From Wocania_A spongiicola (GTDB lineage Bacteria; Bacteroidota; Bacteroidia; Flavobacteriales; Flavobacteriaceae), in NCBI RefSeq assembly GCF_023502325.1, contig NZ_JAMFLZ010000013.1, positions 1 through 9,430 on the forward strand: 9,430 bases of DNA, given 5' to 3'. The notes below the pieces were generated by a model. It made no database searches. It was not told the origin of the DNA and saw nothing but the letters and a program-made list of their open reading frames with translations. Position numbers and translations under genes: made by a program. Below are positions 1 to 6,982 of this stretch, piece after piece. Each line of letters opens with the position of its first letter. Positions within the stretch are counted from its first letter, which is position 1.

Positions 1-300
1 TAGTCATTTTCGGTTAAAAAGAAAAAGTTAAGATGAGTTCAATCCCTAAAGTTACAATATTAACTCTTGTATAATAATTAACAAATTAGTGTTCAACAGA
101 AATATTAATGATATTAAACCTAATATATCATAAAAAAAATACTACTATTTGTCTCTTTTATTTTATTGAGTTATACATTTATTTTAGTAACAAATAATTA
201 TTGAATTCCAAACAAAAAGGTTCTTAAAATTGAAAAAAAGTAATTAATCCAGTCCAAAAAGGAAAGAAAAAAAGATAAAACTTTCTGTTTTCTTACGTTT

Positions 301-322
301 GCAACCTATTTGCTACCCTAAA
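301..322 (+). promoter_or_regulatory. Recurring two-half-site motif, copy 1
   Basis: GCAACC (301-306), five bases, then GCTACCC (312-318) and TAAA. The two similar half-sites start 11 bases apart, one helical turn, in direct orientation. The end of the GCTACCC box is 246 bases before the start codon of the T9SS gene at 565. The same arrangement recurs at 4056, 5663-5706 and 6983. Its role as a regulator-binding site is inferred from recurrence and position only. Confidence 0.5.
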
Positions 323-409
323 TGCATTCTTTTTCTACTTTTCAAGAATTATTTTTGTAATCTAAATCAAAGCTTTCAAAAGCCCAAATCTAATCAAATA
401 AAGTAGTGC

Positions 410-454
410 TTACAGTTATTATATTTTACATTGTTACAGCTATTATCTACGTTG
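410..454 (+). repeat. Imperfect tandem repeat of a TTACAG-start unit
   Basis: A 24-base unit (410-433) beginning TTACAGTTATTAT and ending ACATTG is followed directly by a 21-base version (434-454) beginning TTACAGCTATTAT and ending ACGTTG. The second copy lacks three bases. The repeat lies inside a short open frame from a GTG at 406 to TAG at 481-483 that would encode a 25-residue hydrophobic peptide. There is no independent evidence that this peptide is made. Confidence 0.4.
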
Positions 455-564
455 CAGTTGCAATTACAGTAGAAGGAGGGTAGTATTAGTAAACAACTAA
501 TTACAAGTAATACAAAAATTTTAGATTTTATAAATAATAAACAAATGCCTAAAAATTAAAAATC

Positions 565-1497
565 ATGAAAAACAATTACATTATTTTATTAATCCTAGTT
601 TTAATAGCGCAACTATCATTAGCTCAAGAAAATCAAGATGTTTTTGAAGCAATTCAGTTTACATTTGAAAATGCAAAAAATACAACAGATGGCACAACTG
701 ACTATTATGAAGTAGATGTATATCTTCAAACAATAAATGGTCAAGAAGATTTTTACCTAGGCAACACACAATTTTACATAAAATATAATACTGATGCTTT
801 TGGTGAATTTGTTAAAGTGAATGATAATTTTGTAGAAGAACATCCTGACGGCTATATAGCTGGAGAAGGCGAAGGAACTGGACGTGATAAAAAACATGCA
901 TATACTTCTTTTACAATCAACGACAATCAGTCAGACGTTGTAGCCGTAACCTTTCTTCAAGATATGGGTAGAGAAAGTATGATGTATTATAAATTAAACA
1001 CAAAAATAACCGCTACACCACAACTACTTATACATTTAAAATTTACATATAATGATATTAATAAAGACCCTATGGTTGCATTTGAAGATAATGAAGACCA
1101 AGTCAACGGTGGTATAAATAATGCTAGAGATCAAAATAGATCCGCCTGTGGGGAAGATCCTAATAATTTTCAAATGGATTGTAGAGATTTCCCCCGTAAA
1201 TATGTATTTCAAGATGCAGTATTTGATTCTACAGGAGCTACGTTGAGTATTGATAATTCACCAACATTACATAGTGTTTCTTTATATCCTAATCCTACAA
1301 CTTCTGAGTTGTTTATTAATACGCCATCAAACATTAATTTAAAATCTTATAGCATTCATGATATTTTTGGAAGACTAATTACAACTAAAGACATAAAAAA
1401 CCATCCTATTGATATGAGCAACCTACAAAGTGGTATGTATCTAATAACCTTAAAAAGTGATGCAGAAAACATTACTAAACGTATTGTAAAAGAATAA
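565..1497 (+). CDS. Secreted protein with T9SS type A sorting domain
   Basis: This 310-residue protein is predicted to be exported by Sec and then moved across the outer membrane by the type IX secretion system. Residues 1-20 form a signal peptide: a basic start, a hydrophobic core rich in Leu and Ile, and a likely cut between Ala20 and Gln21, typical of flavobacteria. Residues 25-232 are acidic and beta-rich, with the look of a cohesin-like or Ig-like binding domain, but no catalytic motif is recognisable; Cys195 and Cys206 could form a disulfide. Residues 236-310 are a classic T9SS type A tail: SLYPNP near its start (Tyr241-Pro244), then IHDIFGRL, the LQSGMYLITL strand and a final basic RIVKE. 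That tail is normally removed during surface attachment or release. The start follows an A-rich leader without a Shine-Dalgarno site, normal for this phylum. The gene stands alone. The secretion route is near certain from the tail; the function of the mature domain is unknown. Confidence 0.93.
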   Translation: MKNNYIILLILVLIAQLSLAQENQDVFEAIQFTFENAKNTTDGTTDYYEVDVYLQTINGQEDFYLGNTQFYIKYNTDAFGEFVKVNDNFVEEHPDGYIAGEGEGTGRDKKHAYTSFTINDNQSDVVAVTFLQDMGRESMMYYKLNTKITATPQLLIHLKFTYNDINKDPMVAFEDNEDQVNGGINNARDQNRSACGEDPNNFQMDCRDFPRKYVFQDAVFDSTGATLSIDNSPTLHSVSLYPNPTTSELFINTPSNINLKSYSIHDIFGRLITTKDIKNHPIDMSNLQSGMYLITLKSDAENITKRIVKE

Positions 1498-1644
1498 GTA
1501 TATACCCATTTACATGTTTTTTGTGTTATTTTCCCTCCATATAATATAAATAATGCACAACGGGAGTTAGTATAATTAAAGTATATCACACAACTACTAT
1601 CTTATGTTTATGAGTAATTAAAAACATAAATAATTTGAAGTTAA

Positions 1645-1745
1645 AAAGCAAAGATTGGATAGTTTTTACTAATAGTTTTTATTGGTTGGTTGGGGTTGAC
1701 TTCGAAAACTATTAGCTGTTTTGGTCTTTGCTTTAGTCTTTTTTT
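1645..1745 (+). terminator. Nested hairpin followed by T-run; possible terminator or structured RNA
   Basis: Outer arms AAAGCAAAGA (1645-1654) and TCTTTGCTTT (1725-1734) pair perfectly. Inner arms CTAATAGTTTT (1669-1679) and AAAACTATTAG (1705-1715) also pair perfectly over 11 bp around a 25-base G/T-rich loop. Seven T residues follow at 1739-1745, so transcription from the left could end here, about 240 bases after the T9SS gene. The ten bases ATAGTTTTTA occur twice on the left side (1659-1668 and 1672-1681), so the right inner arm could pair with either copy. A simple terminator would not need this complexity; a structured RNA or mobile-element remnant is possible. Confidence 0.4.
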
Positions 1746-1810
1746 AGAATCAAACCTAGTTTAGTACTATTAAAGAATAGAAAATTTAAACATATTAAAT
1801 TAATATTCAG

Positions 1811-1889
1811 AGAAGGTAGAAAGTAACTGTGTTGTTTATTTGGGGCAAAGGGTAGGTATTTGTTTAACATTCACAGTTTTTCTCCTTCT
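1811..1889. repeat. Long imperfect inverted repeat (hairpin)
   Basis: The left arm (1811-1831, AGAAGG-T-AGAAA-GT-AACTGTG) matches the reverse complement of the right arm (1872-1889) in all 18 paired positions, with only three extra bases bulged on the left. The loop is 40 bases and rich in T and G. The element lies 213 bases before the acyltransferase start codon. It is too long and GC-mixed to be a trivial AT palindrome. It may be a structured leader RNA, a protein-binding inverted repeat, or the ends of a tiny remnant mobile element. Confidence 0.5.
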
Positions 1890-2102
1890 TATGTATAGAT
1901 AGATAGAATTTACTTAAATTTTTATTGTGAAGAAATGCAGTATCAATATACTAAACCTCAATACTAAATGCTTTTGAAATTTCTAATCAGCCAGACAGGT
2001 TCTTATCTAAAAATTTCCAATTCATGTGGCCTTTCATATAATACATGTATCGGAAATCAATTTAAAAAATTAAATCACTTCATAAAAAAGTAATTTAAAA
2101 CA

Positions 2103-3230
2103 ATGACAAACAATACTCCAACTAAAATTCATTTTTATGGTTTAGACCATCTACGTGTACTAGCCATAACTTTAGTTTTAATATTTCACTACACCTATTT
2201 TTTTACACATCCAGATTGGTGGCCAGCTATTGCTAAATTTGGATGGACTGGCGTAGACCTTTTCTTTGTGCTTAGTGGTTTTTTAATCAGCTCTCATTTG
2301 TTCCAAGAAATCAAAAACCGAAGTTCTTTTTCCTATAAACATTTTTTCATTAAAAGAGCATTCAGAATTTTACCCGTATACTTTGTGGTAGTAGCTATTT
2401 ATTTTTTATTCCCTATACTTAGAGAACGCCCTACCCTTCCAGAGCTTTGGCGGTTTTTAACTTTTACCCATAACATTGGTCTAGACGCATCTGTGCATAA
2501 TGCGTTTTCTCATGCTTGGTCACTCTGTGTAGAAGAACATTTTTACATTCTATTGCCACTAATCTTATTGTTACTTATTCATAAAAGACTTTTAAAACAC
2601 GCCTATATTTTAATTATAGGCTTATTTATTGCTGGCTTTTTCTTGCGCTATTACTTATGGCATAATCAATATCTTCCAAATTTTAATCCAGATGCTATAG
2701 TACCTAGTTGGACAAAACCTATTTATTTCCCAACATACAATAGATTGGATGGGCTATTAGTTGGTGTTAGTATAGCGGCCACATATGTATATCTGCCAGC
2801 TTTCTGGAATAAAATAACAAATTTTGGAAACCTATTGCTTGTTATAGGCTTAGGTATTCTAACACTATGTTACTTTCTTTGTAGCGGTCTTGCCGATTAT
2901 AGCACCTCCATTTGGGGCTTTCCCTTAATTGCTATTGGCTACGGATTTCTAGTTACAGGAGCTGTGTCATCTGGTAGTATATTATTTCGTTGGAAATCTA
3001 AGGCCTCTACCTTTATTGCTTTATTATCTTATAGCATTTATTTAATACATAAAATTGCAACGCACGTATCTCAAACCCTATTTTCAAATTTTGGAGTTGA
3101 CCCAAAAAGTGGTTTAATGGCCATTATTTGTTTCGCAACTTGTGTGATTTTCGCATGGGTCTTATACACTATTATAGAAATCCCCTTTATGAAAATGAGA
3201 AACCGTTTAATCTATAAAAAAGACAACTAG
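2103..3230 (+). CDS. Acyltransferase-3 family integral membrane protein (OafA/YrhL-like)
   Basis: This 375-residue protein belongs to the acyltransferase 3 family, multi-pass inner-membrane enzymes that typically transfer acetyl or other acyl groups to sugars of O-antigen, exopolysaccharide or peptidoglycan. Family landmarks appear in order: the first helix begins GLDHLRVLA and carries the conserved His29; GVDLFFVLSGFLI (50-62) opens the second helix; FIKRAFRILPVYF (82-94) supplies the conserved arginines; and HAWSLCVEEHFYILLPL (137-153) is the characteristic WSLxVEExFY block. About ten hydrophobic segments follow the usual pattern and the length is typical of a stand-alone member without a SGNH domain. 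The start ATG follows an A-rich leader. No glycosyltransferase or polysaccharide genes lie beside it, so the acceptor cannot be guessed. Family assignment is very secure; substrate unknown. Confidence 0.95.
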   Translation: MTNNTPTKIHFYGLDHLRVLAITLVLIFHYTYFFTHPDWWPAIAKFGWTGVDLFFVLSGFLISSHLFQEIKNRSSFSYKHFFIKRAFRILPVYFVVVAIYFLFPILRERPTLPELWRFLTFTHNIGLDASVHNAFSHAWSLCVEEHFYILLPLILLLLIHKRLLKHAYILIIGLFIAGFFLRYYLWHNQYLPNFNPDAIVPSWTKPIYFPTYNRLDGLLVGVSIAATYVYLPAFWNKITNFGNLLLVIGLGILTLCYFLCSGLADYSTSIWGFPLIAIGYGFLVTGAVSSGSILFRWKSKASTFIALLSYSIYLIHKIATHVSQTLFSNFGVDPKSGLMAIICFATCVIFAWVLYTIIEIPFMKMRNRLIYKKDN

Positions 3231-3372
3231 ATCGTTGGTAAAGCCGAACTAAGCACATAAAATGATTATTAACACGTGGAAAAATATTTATTTTGTTTAT
3301 CAAATTTTTACATAAACTAAGTATAAAATAACCCCATTACGTCATAACTAATAATATCCTTAATGCAATTAA

Positions 3373-3966
3373 TTAAAGCATCTCATAGTTGTTATTCCAG
3401 CGTATAGTATAGGTTTTTGTTCCCTGTACTTCATTATTTAGGATTACTTTTACCAGACTTCCAGTAGTTGAATATATTTCAAGAATTACAATGCTTGTTT
3501 TGTATTATCTTCTAAAGTGATATTTAGTGCCATATCTCCATAAATACCAAACTCTTTATCACCCTCTTTCCAAATAACCCCCAGAAGGTTGGGGTATATT
3601 GTTAGGACATTCATGGTAAATTCTTTATTAACAGGTAAATTGATATTTTGTAGAATGCAGTTTTTTACAAAAATCCCAGCCGTATCCTTATCTCTCATGC
3701 CAAAAAATAACCGACTCCCCTCCTATTGCAAGGTATCGCTTCCATACTTCATAAATTCATTTTCATCTAGTGCTTAATCTAAAGTAATGGAATTAGGAGT
3801 AAAATCTACCCTTTAAATAGTAAATGGAATAGCAATATCCTGAGAAGGAACTTCTGTATCAAAAATAATTCTGGCAACGTCAATTTCAGCAACAACCTGA
3901 ACTTTCAAGAAAAATAACTGCGCATAAAAAGAAAACAATTAGTAGATTTTCAATTTTTTTAAGCAT
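3373..3966 (-). pseudogene. Decayed gene for a secreted protein with partial T9SS/FlgD-like tail
   Basis: On the minus strand, an ATG at 3966-3964 opens a typical signal peptide (MLKKIENLLIVFFLCAVIF). A one-base shift near 3908 is then needed to continue into VQVVAEIDVARIIFDTEV. That frame runs through clearly protein-like sequence (VDFTPNSITL, ALDENEFMKYGSDTL, RLFFGMRDKDTAGIFVKN, WKEGDKEFGIYGDMALNI) but is broken by stops at 3813-3815, 3774-3776, 3723-3725 and 3486-3488. A second shift near 3495 leads into LEIYSTTGSLVKVILNN and TYTIRW, resembling the FlgD-like/T9SS tail, which ends early at 3373-3375. I infer an ancestral secreted protein of roughly 195 residues. The middle domain is not recognised. 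The frameshifts plus several nonsense codons make it non-functional as a full protein; a 70-codon internal stretch (3486-3698) is open but has no signal peptide. Confidence 0.8.
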
Positions 3967-4055
3967 CTATTCTTAAACGAATCGATTAACTATGATCCTA
4001 TCAAATTTACAACAAACTACTTTTATCTAATCTTTTTATAGATATTCAATACAAC

Positions 4056-4079
4056 GCAACCCTTTTGCATCCCATAAAA
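4056..4079 (+). promoter_or_regulatory. Recurring two-half-site motif, copy 2
   Basis: GCAACC (4056-4061), five bases, then GCATCCC (4067-4073) and ATAAAA. The half-sites again start 11 bases apart. The site lies in the divergent gap between the decayed T9SS gene (start at 3966, minus) and the small membrane protein at 4209 (plus), in the same orientation as the plus-strand gene and 135 bases before its start. The second half-site differs from the other copies by swapped A and T. Confidence 0.4.
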
Positions 4080-4208
4080 TCAACAAATATTGGTATAGCT
4101 TTTATACTTTTATCTAAGTTGTAATTTAATTACATAGTCTAAAAAAAACATTGCTTTAAAAAGTAAAAACACCATTTTGATATATAAAAACTTAAAATCT
4201 TAAAAACT

Positions 4209-4583
4209 ATGGAACCTTTTATCTTAACAAATTCATTTGTACTTTTATCAGCACTTATAGTATTAGTTTTACAAATAAGGATTATTAAAAAATACAATGA
4301 TACTGAAAAAAGAATTAGTTCTTTCTTTGAAAATTATAAAGAGATGTCTAAGTTAAATAAATCTGCTATATTAAGAAATACAGATTTTATGTTGAGTCAA
4401 ACTAAAAGAATTATTCATCTACAAAAGGCAACAGATACACATATTGAAGAAAGCCTTAGTCTTTTTTATAAAAAGTTTAAAGATGACTTGATTAGCAATA
4501 ATTTTGCTAAAGGTAAAAAAAACTCTCAAGTGATTGAAATGATTAACAAGGAAAAGGAAACGAGTAATTTTAGACTTAAATGA
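4209..4583 (+). CDS. Small single-pass membrane protein with helical cytoplasmic part
   Basis: I do not recognise this 124-residue protein. Residues 8-25 form one hydrophobic helix (FVLLSALIVLVLQIRI) with few residues before it, followed by basic residues (RIIKK), so the rest is probably cytoplasmic. Residues 28-115 are highly charged, Lys-rich and helical in character, with heptad-like spacing of hydrophobic residues that suggests a coiled coil or helical bundle. There is no signal-peptide cleavage site and no enzymatic motif. It begins with an ATG after an A-rich leader, keeps a continuous frame in a stop-rich background, and has one copy of the recurring motif upstream, which supports its being a real gene. 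It is not in an operon: more than 240 bases separate it from any neighbour. A scaffold or membrane-tether role is only a guess. Confidence 0.7.
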   Translation: MEPFILTNSFVLLSALIVLVLQIRIIKKYNDTEKRISSFFENYKEMSKLNKSAILRNTDFMLSQTKRIIHLQKATDTHIEESLSLFYKKFKDDLISNNFAKGKKNSQVIEMINKEKETSNFRLK

Positions 4584-5071
4584 TTTCTACACGATAATTT
4601 TTTAAGAAAATATCATAATTTTTATATATTTTAATTATTACATGACAAATTACAGAATAACTTAGGTTTTAGTTATAATAAAATTAGTTTATTATTCATT
4701 ACCACCAACCTAACCTACCAATAAAAAATATCTTTCTTCTGATTTTTAAGCTGACTTCATAGAACTAACTGGGCAAACATATTGTATTTATCTATTTTTG
4801 CTAGGATAATTTATTGTACATATATAACAAAGATTAATAATTGTTAAATTCTCAGTGTCTTTAGTGAAAATTATGGATAGATATGCAAATATGAATTTTT
4901 AGATTGCTTAAATAAAAAATCTCAAAACCATATTTACAAATCACAAATGAATTTAAAGAAAGTGCAGTACATTTAAGTCATCAACCAGAAAGGGAGCTTG
5001 TAACAAGAAGTCAGGCAAATTTTATAAGACCAATTCCTATATTTTCATTTTCACAAAATTTTAATTCCATT
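4584..5071. other. Non-coding gap
   Basis: No gene was found. A frame open from 4916 to a TAA at 5090-5092 on the plus strand has no start codon and overlaps the right-hand relic on the opposite strand; its FKESAVHLS string is probably chance. At 4704-4726 the minus strand resembles the loop of the hairpin near 1676 (both TTTTTATTGG followed by GGTT repeats), hinting at a dispersed element, but the similarity is short. The remainder is AT-rich sequence with stops in every frame. Confidence 0.5.
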
Positions 5072-5460
5072 ACTTTATGGAAAAGAATGTAAATGCTAAA
5101 TTCAAAGGTTGTTAATTTGGCTTTCTGAATAGTTTTAAAGTTATGATGACATATTCGTTCTACTTTTTTAAGGGCTTAAAAACTTTTACTACTTCATTAT
5201 CTCAAAAATTAGCCTTTCTATATATACTTTAAGGGATTAAAGAATATTTCTCTTATTCATTATTAGTTTCTAATTTTTTTATAGAAACATAATTATATGG
5301 TTCTATGTGAATGAAAGCCCAAAGGTTTGTTATTTCTCTTTTTCATATGACCCTTTTCCAAACTAGGACTAATAGTTTGATTTGTATGCAATCGTGCACT
5401 CTATAACCATCTCTACTTATAAATATATTCAATAATAATGTTCGAATAATATAACTAATT
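5072..5460 (-). pseudogene. Degraded IS3-family transposase (OrfB) relic
   Basis: Read on the minus strand, this stretch keeps the order of landmarks of the IS3-family OrfB DDE integrase domain, heavily mutated. From the 5' end: LYYSNIIIEYIYK resembles the LYLTxIIDLxxRKVIGW block; HTNQTISPS resembles the next helix; FHSHRT (around 5299-5313) stands for the FHSDRG box with the catalytic Asp changed to His; SIYRKANF-stop-DN (5196-5230) stands for SMSRKGNCWDN, with Trp turned into TGA; EVVKVFK replaces AVAESFF, losing the catalytic Glu; and, after a frameshift near 5165, KVERICHHNFKTIQKAKLTTFEF matches the OrfB C-terminal region (split here: KVERICHHNFK, then TIQKAKLTTFEF). Multiple stops and shifts make it dead. 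OrfA, the OrfB start and the terminal repeats were not found, so the element's true ends are unknown; the coordinates cover only the recognisable part. Confidence 0.78.
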
Positions 5461-5924
5461 TTTGATTTGTAGTCAAATATATTATTCTCTGTAATTATTC
5501 ATTCATAATAGATAAGAAAATAAAACAATTATCCCTGTAGTGTTTTGAAAGTACTATAAATATTAATTATAATATTATAAATTCATTTAATGCTTCCAAC
5601 AAACATTATGTTATTGAAAAACAGCTATTTAACACGTTTAACGCTATAGCATAGCCCTAGTTGCAACTTTTTACCACCTGCTTTGATTCTTTTTGCTACC
5701 CTAAATTATTTAGATATCTCACTAAGGCACACTTATTTTACTTAAAAAGAAGATTACTCATGTGTATGAACTGACTTTGCACATTCTGAAGACTTCTTAA
5801 AGCTAAAATTTAACCTAATTAATATTCAATAGCATATGAATCTCAATCAAAATAACACCTCTTAAAAGCATATTCTAGAAATTATTTTTTTTTAAACTCT
5901 CTCCCTCTCTCAAAAAAAATTATT
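5461..5924. other. Non-coding leader region upstream of the membrane regulator
   Basis: No gene is visible. The left part may contain further unrecognisable IS3 relic sequence. The right part serves as leader for the regulator gene: it holds a duplicated version of the recurring motif (5663-5706), and just before the start a run of nine T (5885-5893), a C/T-only tract (5897-5911) and eight A residues (5912-5919). Confidence 0.5.
5663..5706 (+). promoter_or_regulatory. Recurring motif, copy 3 (doubled)
   Basis: A degenerate copy, GCAAC-TTTTT-ACCACC (5663-5678), is followed by a second in which the strong half GCTACCC-TAAAT (5695-5706) is identical over 15 bases, including the preceding TTT, to copy 1 near 309-323. 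The upstream half of this second copy is poor (GATTC). The strong half ends 223 bases before the regulator start codon. The identical TTTGCTACCCTAAAT in two distant places is the strongest single indication that the motif is not chance. Confidence 0.5.
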
Positions 5925-6887
5925 ATGAAATCAATTTATTTAATTTTACTAACAGCAACATTTTTTCAATCATCATTTTCTCAAAAGCCATATTATATTA
6001 ACACTACTGACAATAACTTTCAAACTAGTAAAAGTTGGTTTGGTACCTATCGGAGCTTACAAACTGATTTTGTAGTGACATCTTTATATGATGTATCATT
6101 AGTTATAACGCGCATGTATTACATAATCAAAGAAACAAAGCAATTTAACAACAATCTGCTCTCAAATATCAATGAGGGTTATGGTAATAATTATTACAAT
6201 GATTATGTCACAACTAGTGCTACAAATTTTATCAAAAAAAATAGTTTTGTTGTGAGAAAATTAAATGATTTTAATTTATTTAATTTTCATAACAAAACTC
6301 AGAAAAAAATATTCTATTTATTATTAATTATAACAGTTTCTGTACTCATTCATATATGGGTCATTAAAAAGAAAAGCACACATCATTCTTCTATACATCC
6401 AACTGATATGAACGTGACAGAACATAGGAGTAAGGAAAAAATCGAACTAATTTTGTCAGCAAGAGAGTCTGAACTTAAAGAAATATTGCTAAATAATTAT
6501 ATGTCACAAGAATTACTAAGCAAAACAACACGAGAAATAACTAAAATATTACAAATATGCAATGAAAATGAGGTAAATATGGCGTTAAGGTCATTGAAAG
6601 CATCTTTGCTTTCTGAAAACGGGAATGCTGAAGCAACCATAGAACTTCAACACTTTCTTAATGATGTATGTTTAGACTTTAAAATCAAACTGGAAAACCA
6701 ATTCCCAGAATTAAACTCGAAGGAAAAAGAGCTTCTTTGCTTAATGTCTTTAGGCTTAAAAACCCCCCAAATTAGTAACCTCAAAAATACTTCTATTTCT
6801 GCAATCAAATCTATGCGCCACCGTATTCGTAAAAAAATAGGGGTAGACTCAAACGATGATATAATAAAAGTAATAAAAGCATCCTAA
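5925..6887 (+). CDS. Membrane-anchored helix-turn-helix regulator (Bacteroidota LuxR-like C-terminus)
   Basis: This 320-residue protein looks like a one-component membrane-bound transcription regulator. Residues 1-19 are a signal peptide (cut likely before Gln20). Residues 20-127 would be periplasmic, rich in Asn and Tyr, and unrecognised. Residues 128-147 are a transmembrane helix (IFYLLLIITVSVLIHIWVI) followed by KKK. Residues 165-250 are a charged helical linker. Residues 260-318 match the C-terminal HTH of the Bacteroidota family: FPELNSKEKELLCLMSLGL, then TPQISNLKNTSISAIKSMRHRIRKKIGV in the usual order of LTxxExxLCxLI..L.TKEIA..LNIS..SV...RYRLRKKL (the run is continuous in the protein from 279). 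Relatives usually carry several TPR repeats or a propeller in the periplasm; here the sensor part is only about 108 residues, so it is short or novel. The gene lies 279 bases before the VWA adhesin gene on the same strand. Identity as a DNA-binding regulator is likely; target and signal unknown. Confidence 0.85.
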   Translation: MKSIYLILLTATFFQSSFSQKPYYINTTDNNFQTSKSWFGTYRSLQTDFVVTSLYDVSLVITRMYYIIKETKQFNNNLLSNINEGYGNNYYNDYVTTSATNFIKKNSFVVRKLNDFNLFNFHNKTQKKIFYLLLIITVSVLIHIWVIKKKSTHHSSIHPTDMNVTEHRSKEKIELILSARESELKEILLNNYMSQELLSKTTREITKILQICNENEVNMALRSLKASLLSENGNAEATIELQHFLNDVCLDFKIKLENQFPELNSKEKELLCLMSLGLKTPQISNLKNTSISAIKSMRHRIRKKIGVDSNDDIIKVIKAS

Positions 6888-6982
6888 CTTCTAAATGAAC
6901 AGTGCAAATTTTTGTTAATTTATTGATTGCATACTTAATAGTAACTGATGTCAATATCATAGAATAGTTCTTTTTAAGCAGT

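Larger units (their letters stand above)
1..564. other. Non-coding leader region upstream of the first T9SS gene
   Basis: No convincing gene is visible in these 564 bases. The sequence is extremely AT-rich with many stops in every frame. The frame at position 2 stays open for nine codons and ends in TAA at 29-31, which could be the tail of an upstream gene, but nothing identifies it. The stretch contains one copy of the recurring GCAACC/GCTACCC motif (301-322) and a small imperfect tandem repeat (410-454). No clear Bacteroidota promoter of the TTG / TAnnTTTG type could be placed with confidence. Confidence 0.6.
1498..2102. other. Gene-free gap with structured DNA/RNA elements
   Basis: No gene was found in this 605-base gap between the T9SS gene and the acyltransferase. 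It is not featureless: it holds an AT-rich 8-bp inverted repeat (TTATGTTT 1602-1609 / AAACATAA 1622-1629), a nested hairpin ending near a T-run (1645-1745) and a long inverted repeat (1811-1889). The three lie in a row, so they could be parts of one structured transcript, or a terminator followed by an independent element. Confidence 0.6.

Noticed and set aside
471..480. AGAAGGAGGG as a ribosome-binding site
   Set aside because: No start codon with a usable frame follows within the proper distance (the ATG at 555 gives only four codons), and genes in this phylum rarely use such sites.
1356..1589. Minus-strand 77-codon open frame
   Set aside because: It overlaps the conserved T9SS tail of the plus-strand gene and shows no protein family features; it is a shadow frame.
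1836..1856. Possible minus-strand copy of the recurring motif (CTACCCTTTGCCCC)
   Set aside because: The half-sites are in altered order and spacing and it points away from the nearest downstream gene; too weak to annotate as a site, though noted in the hairpin loop.
3589..3777. Plus-strand 62-codon open frame
   Set aside because: It lies antisense to the decayed secreted-protein gene, whose minus-strand translation is far more protein-like.
3486..3966. Stop-codon recoding as an explanation for the in-frame TAA/TAG codons
   Set aside because: Two frameshifts are also required and the intact genes nearby use TAA and TAG as ordinary stops, so simple gene decay is the better explanation.
4916..5092. 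Plus-strand open frame with FKESAVHLS, similar to the start of IS3-type OrfA proteins
   Set aside because: It has no start codon, only about eight residues fit, the following residues do not match the OrfA helix-turn-helix, and the nearby IS3 relic lies on the opposite strand, where OrfA would have to be upstream at higher coordinates.
5567..5580. Perfect 14-base palindrome TTATAATATTATAA
   Set aside because: It consists only of A and T in very AT-rich DNA and is expected by chance.
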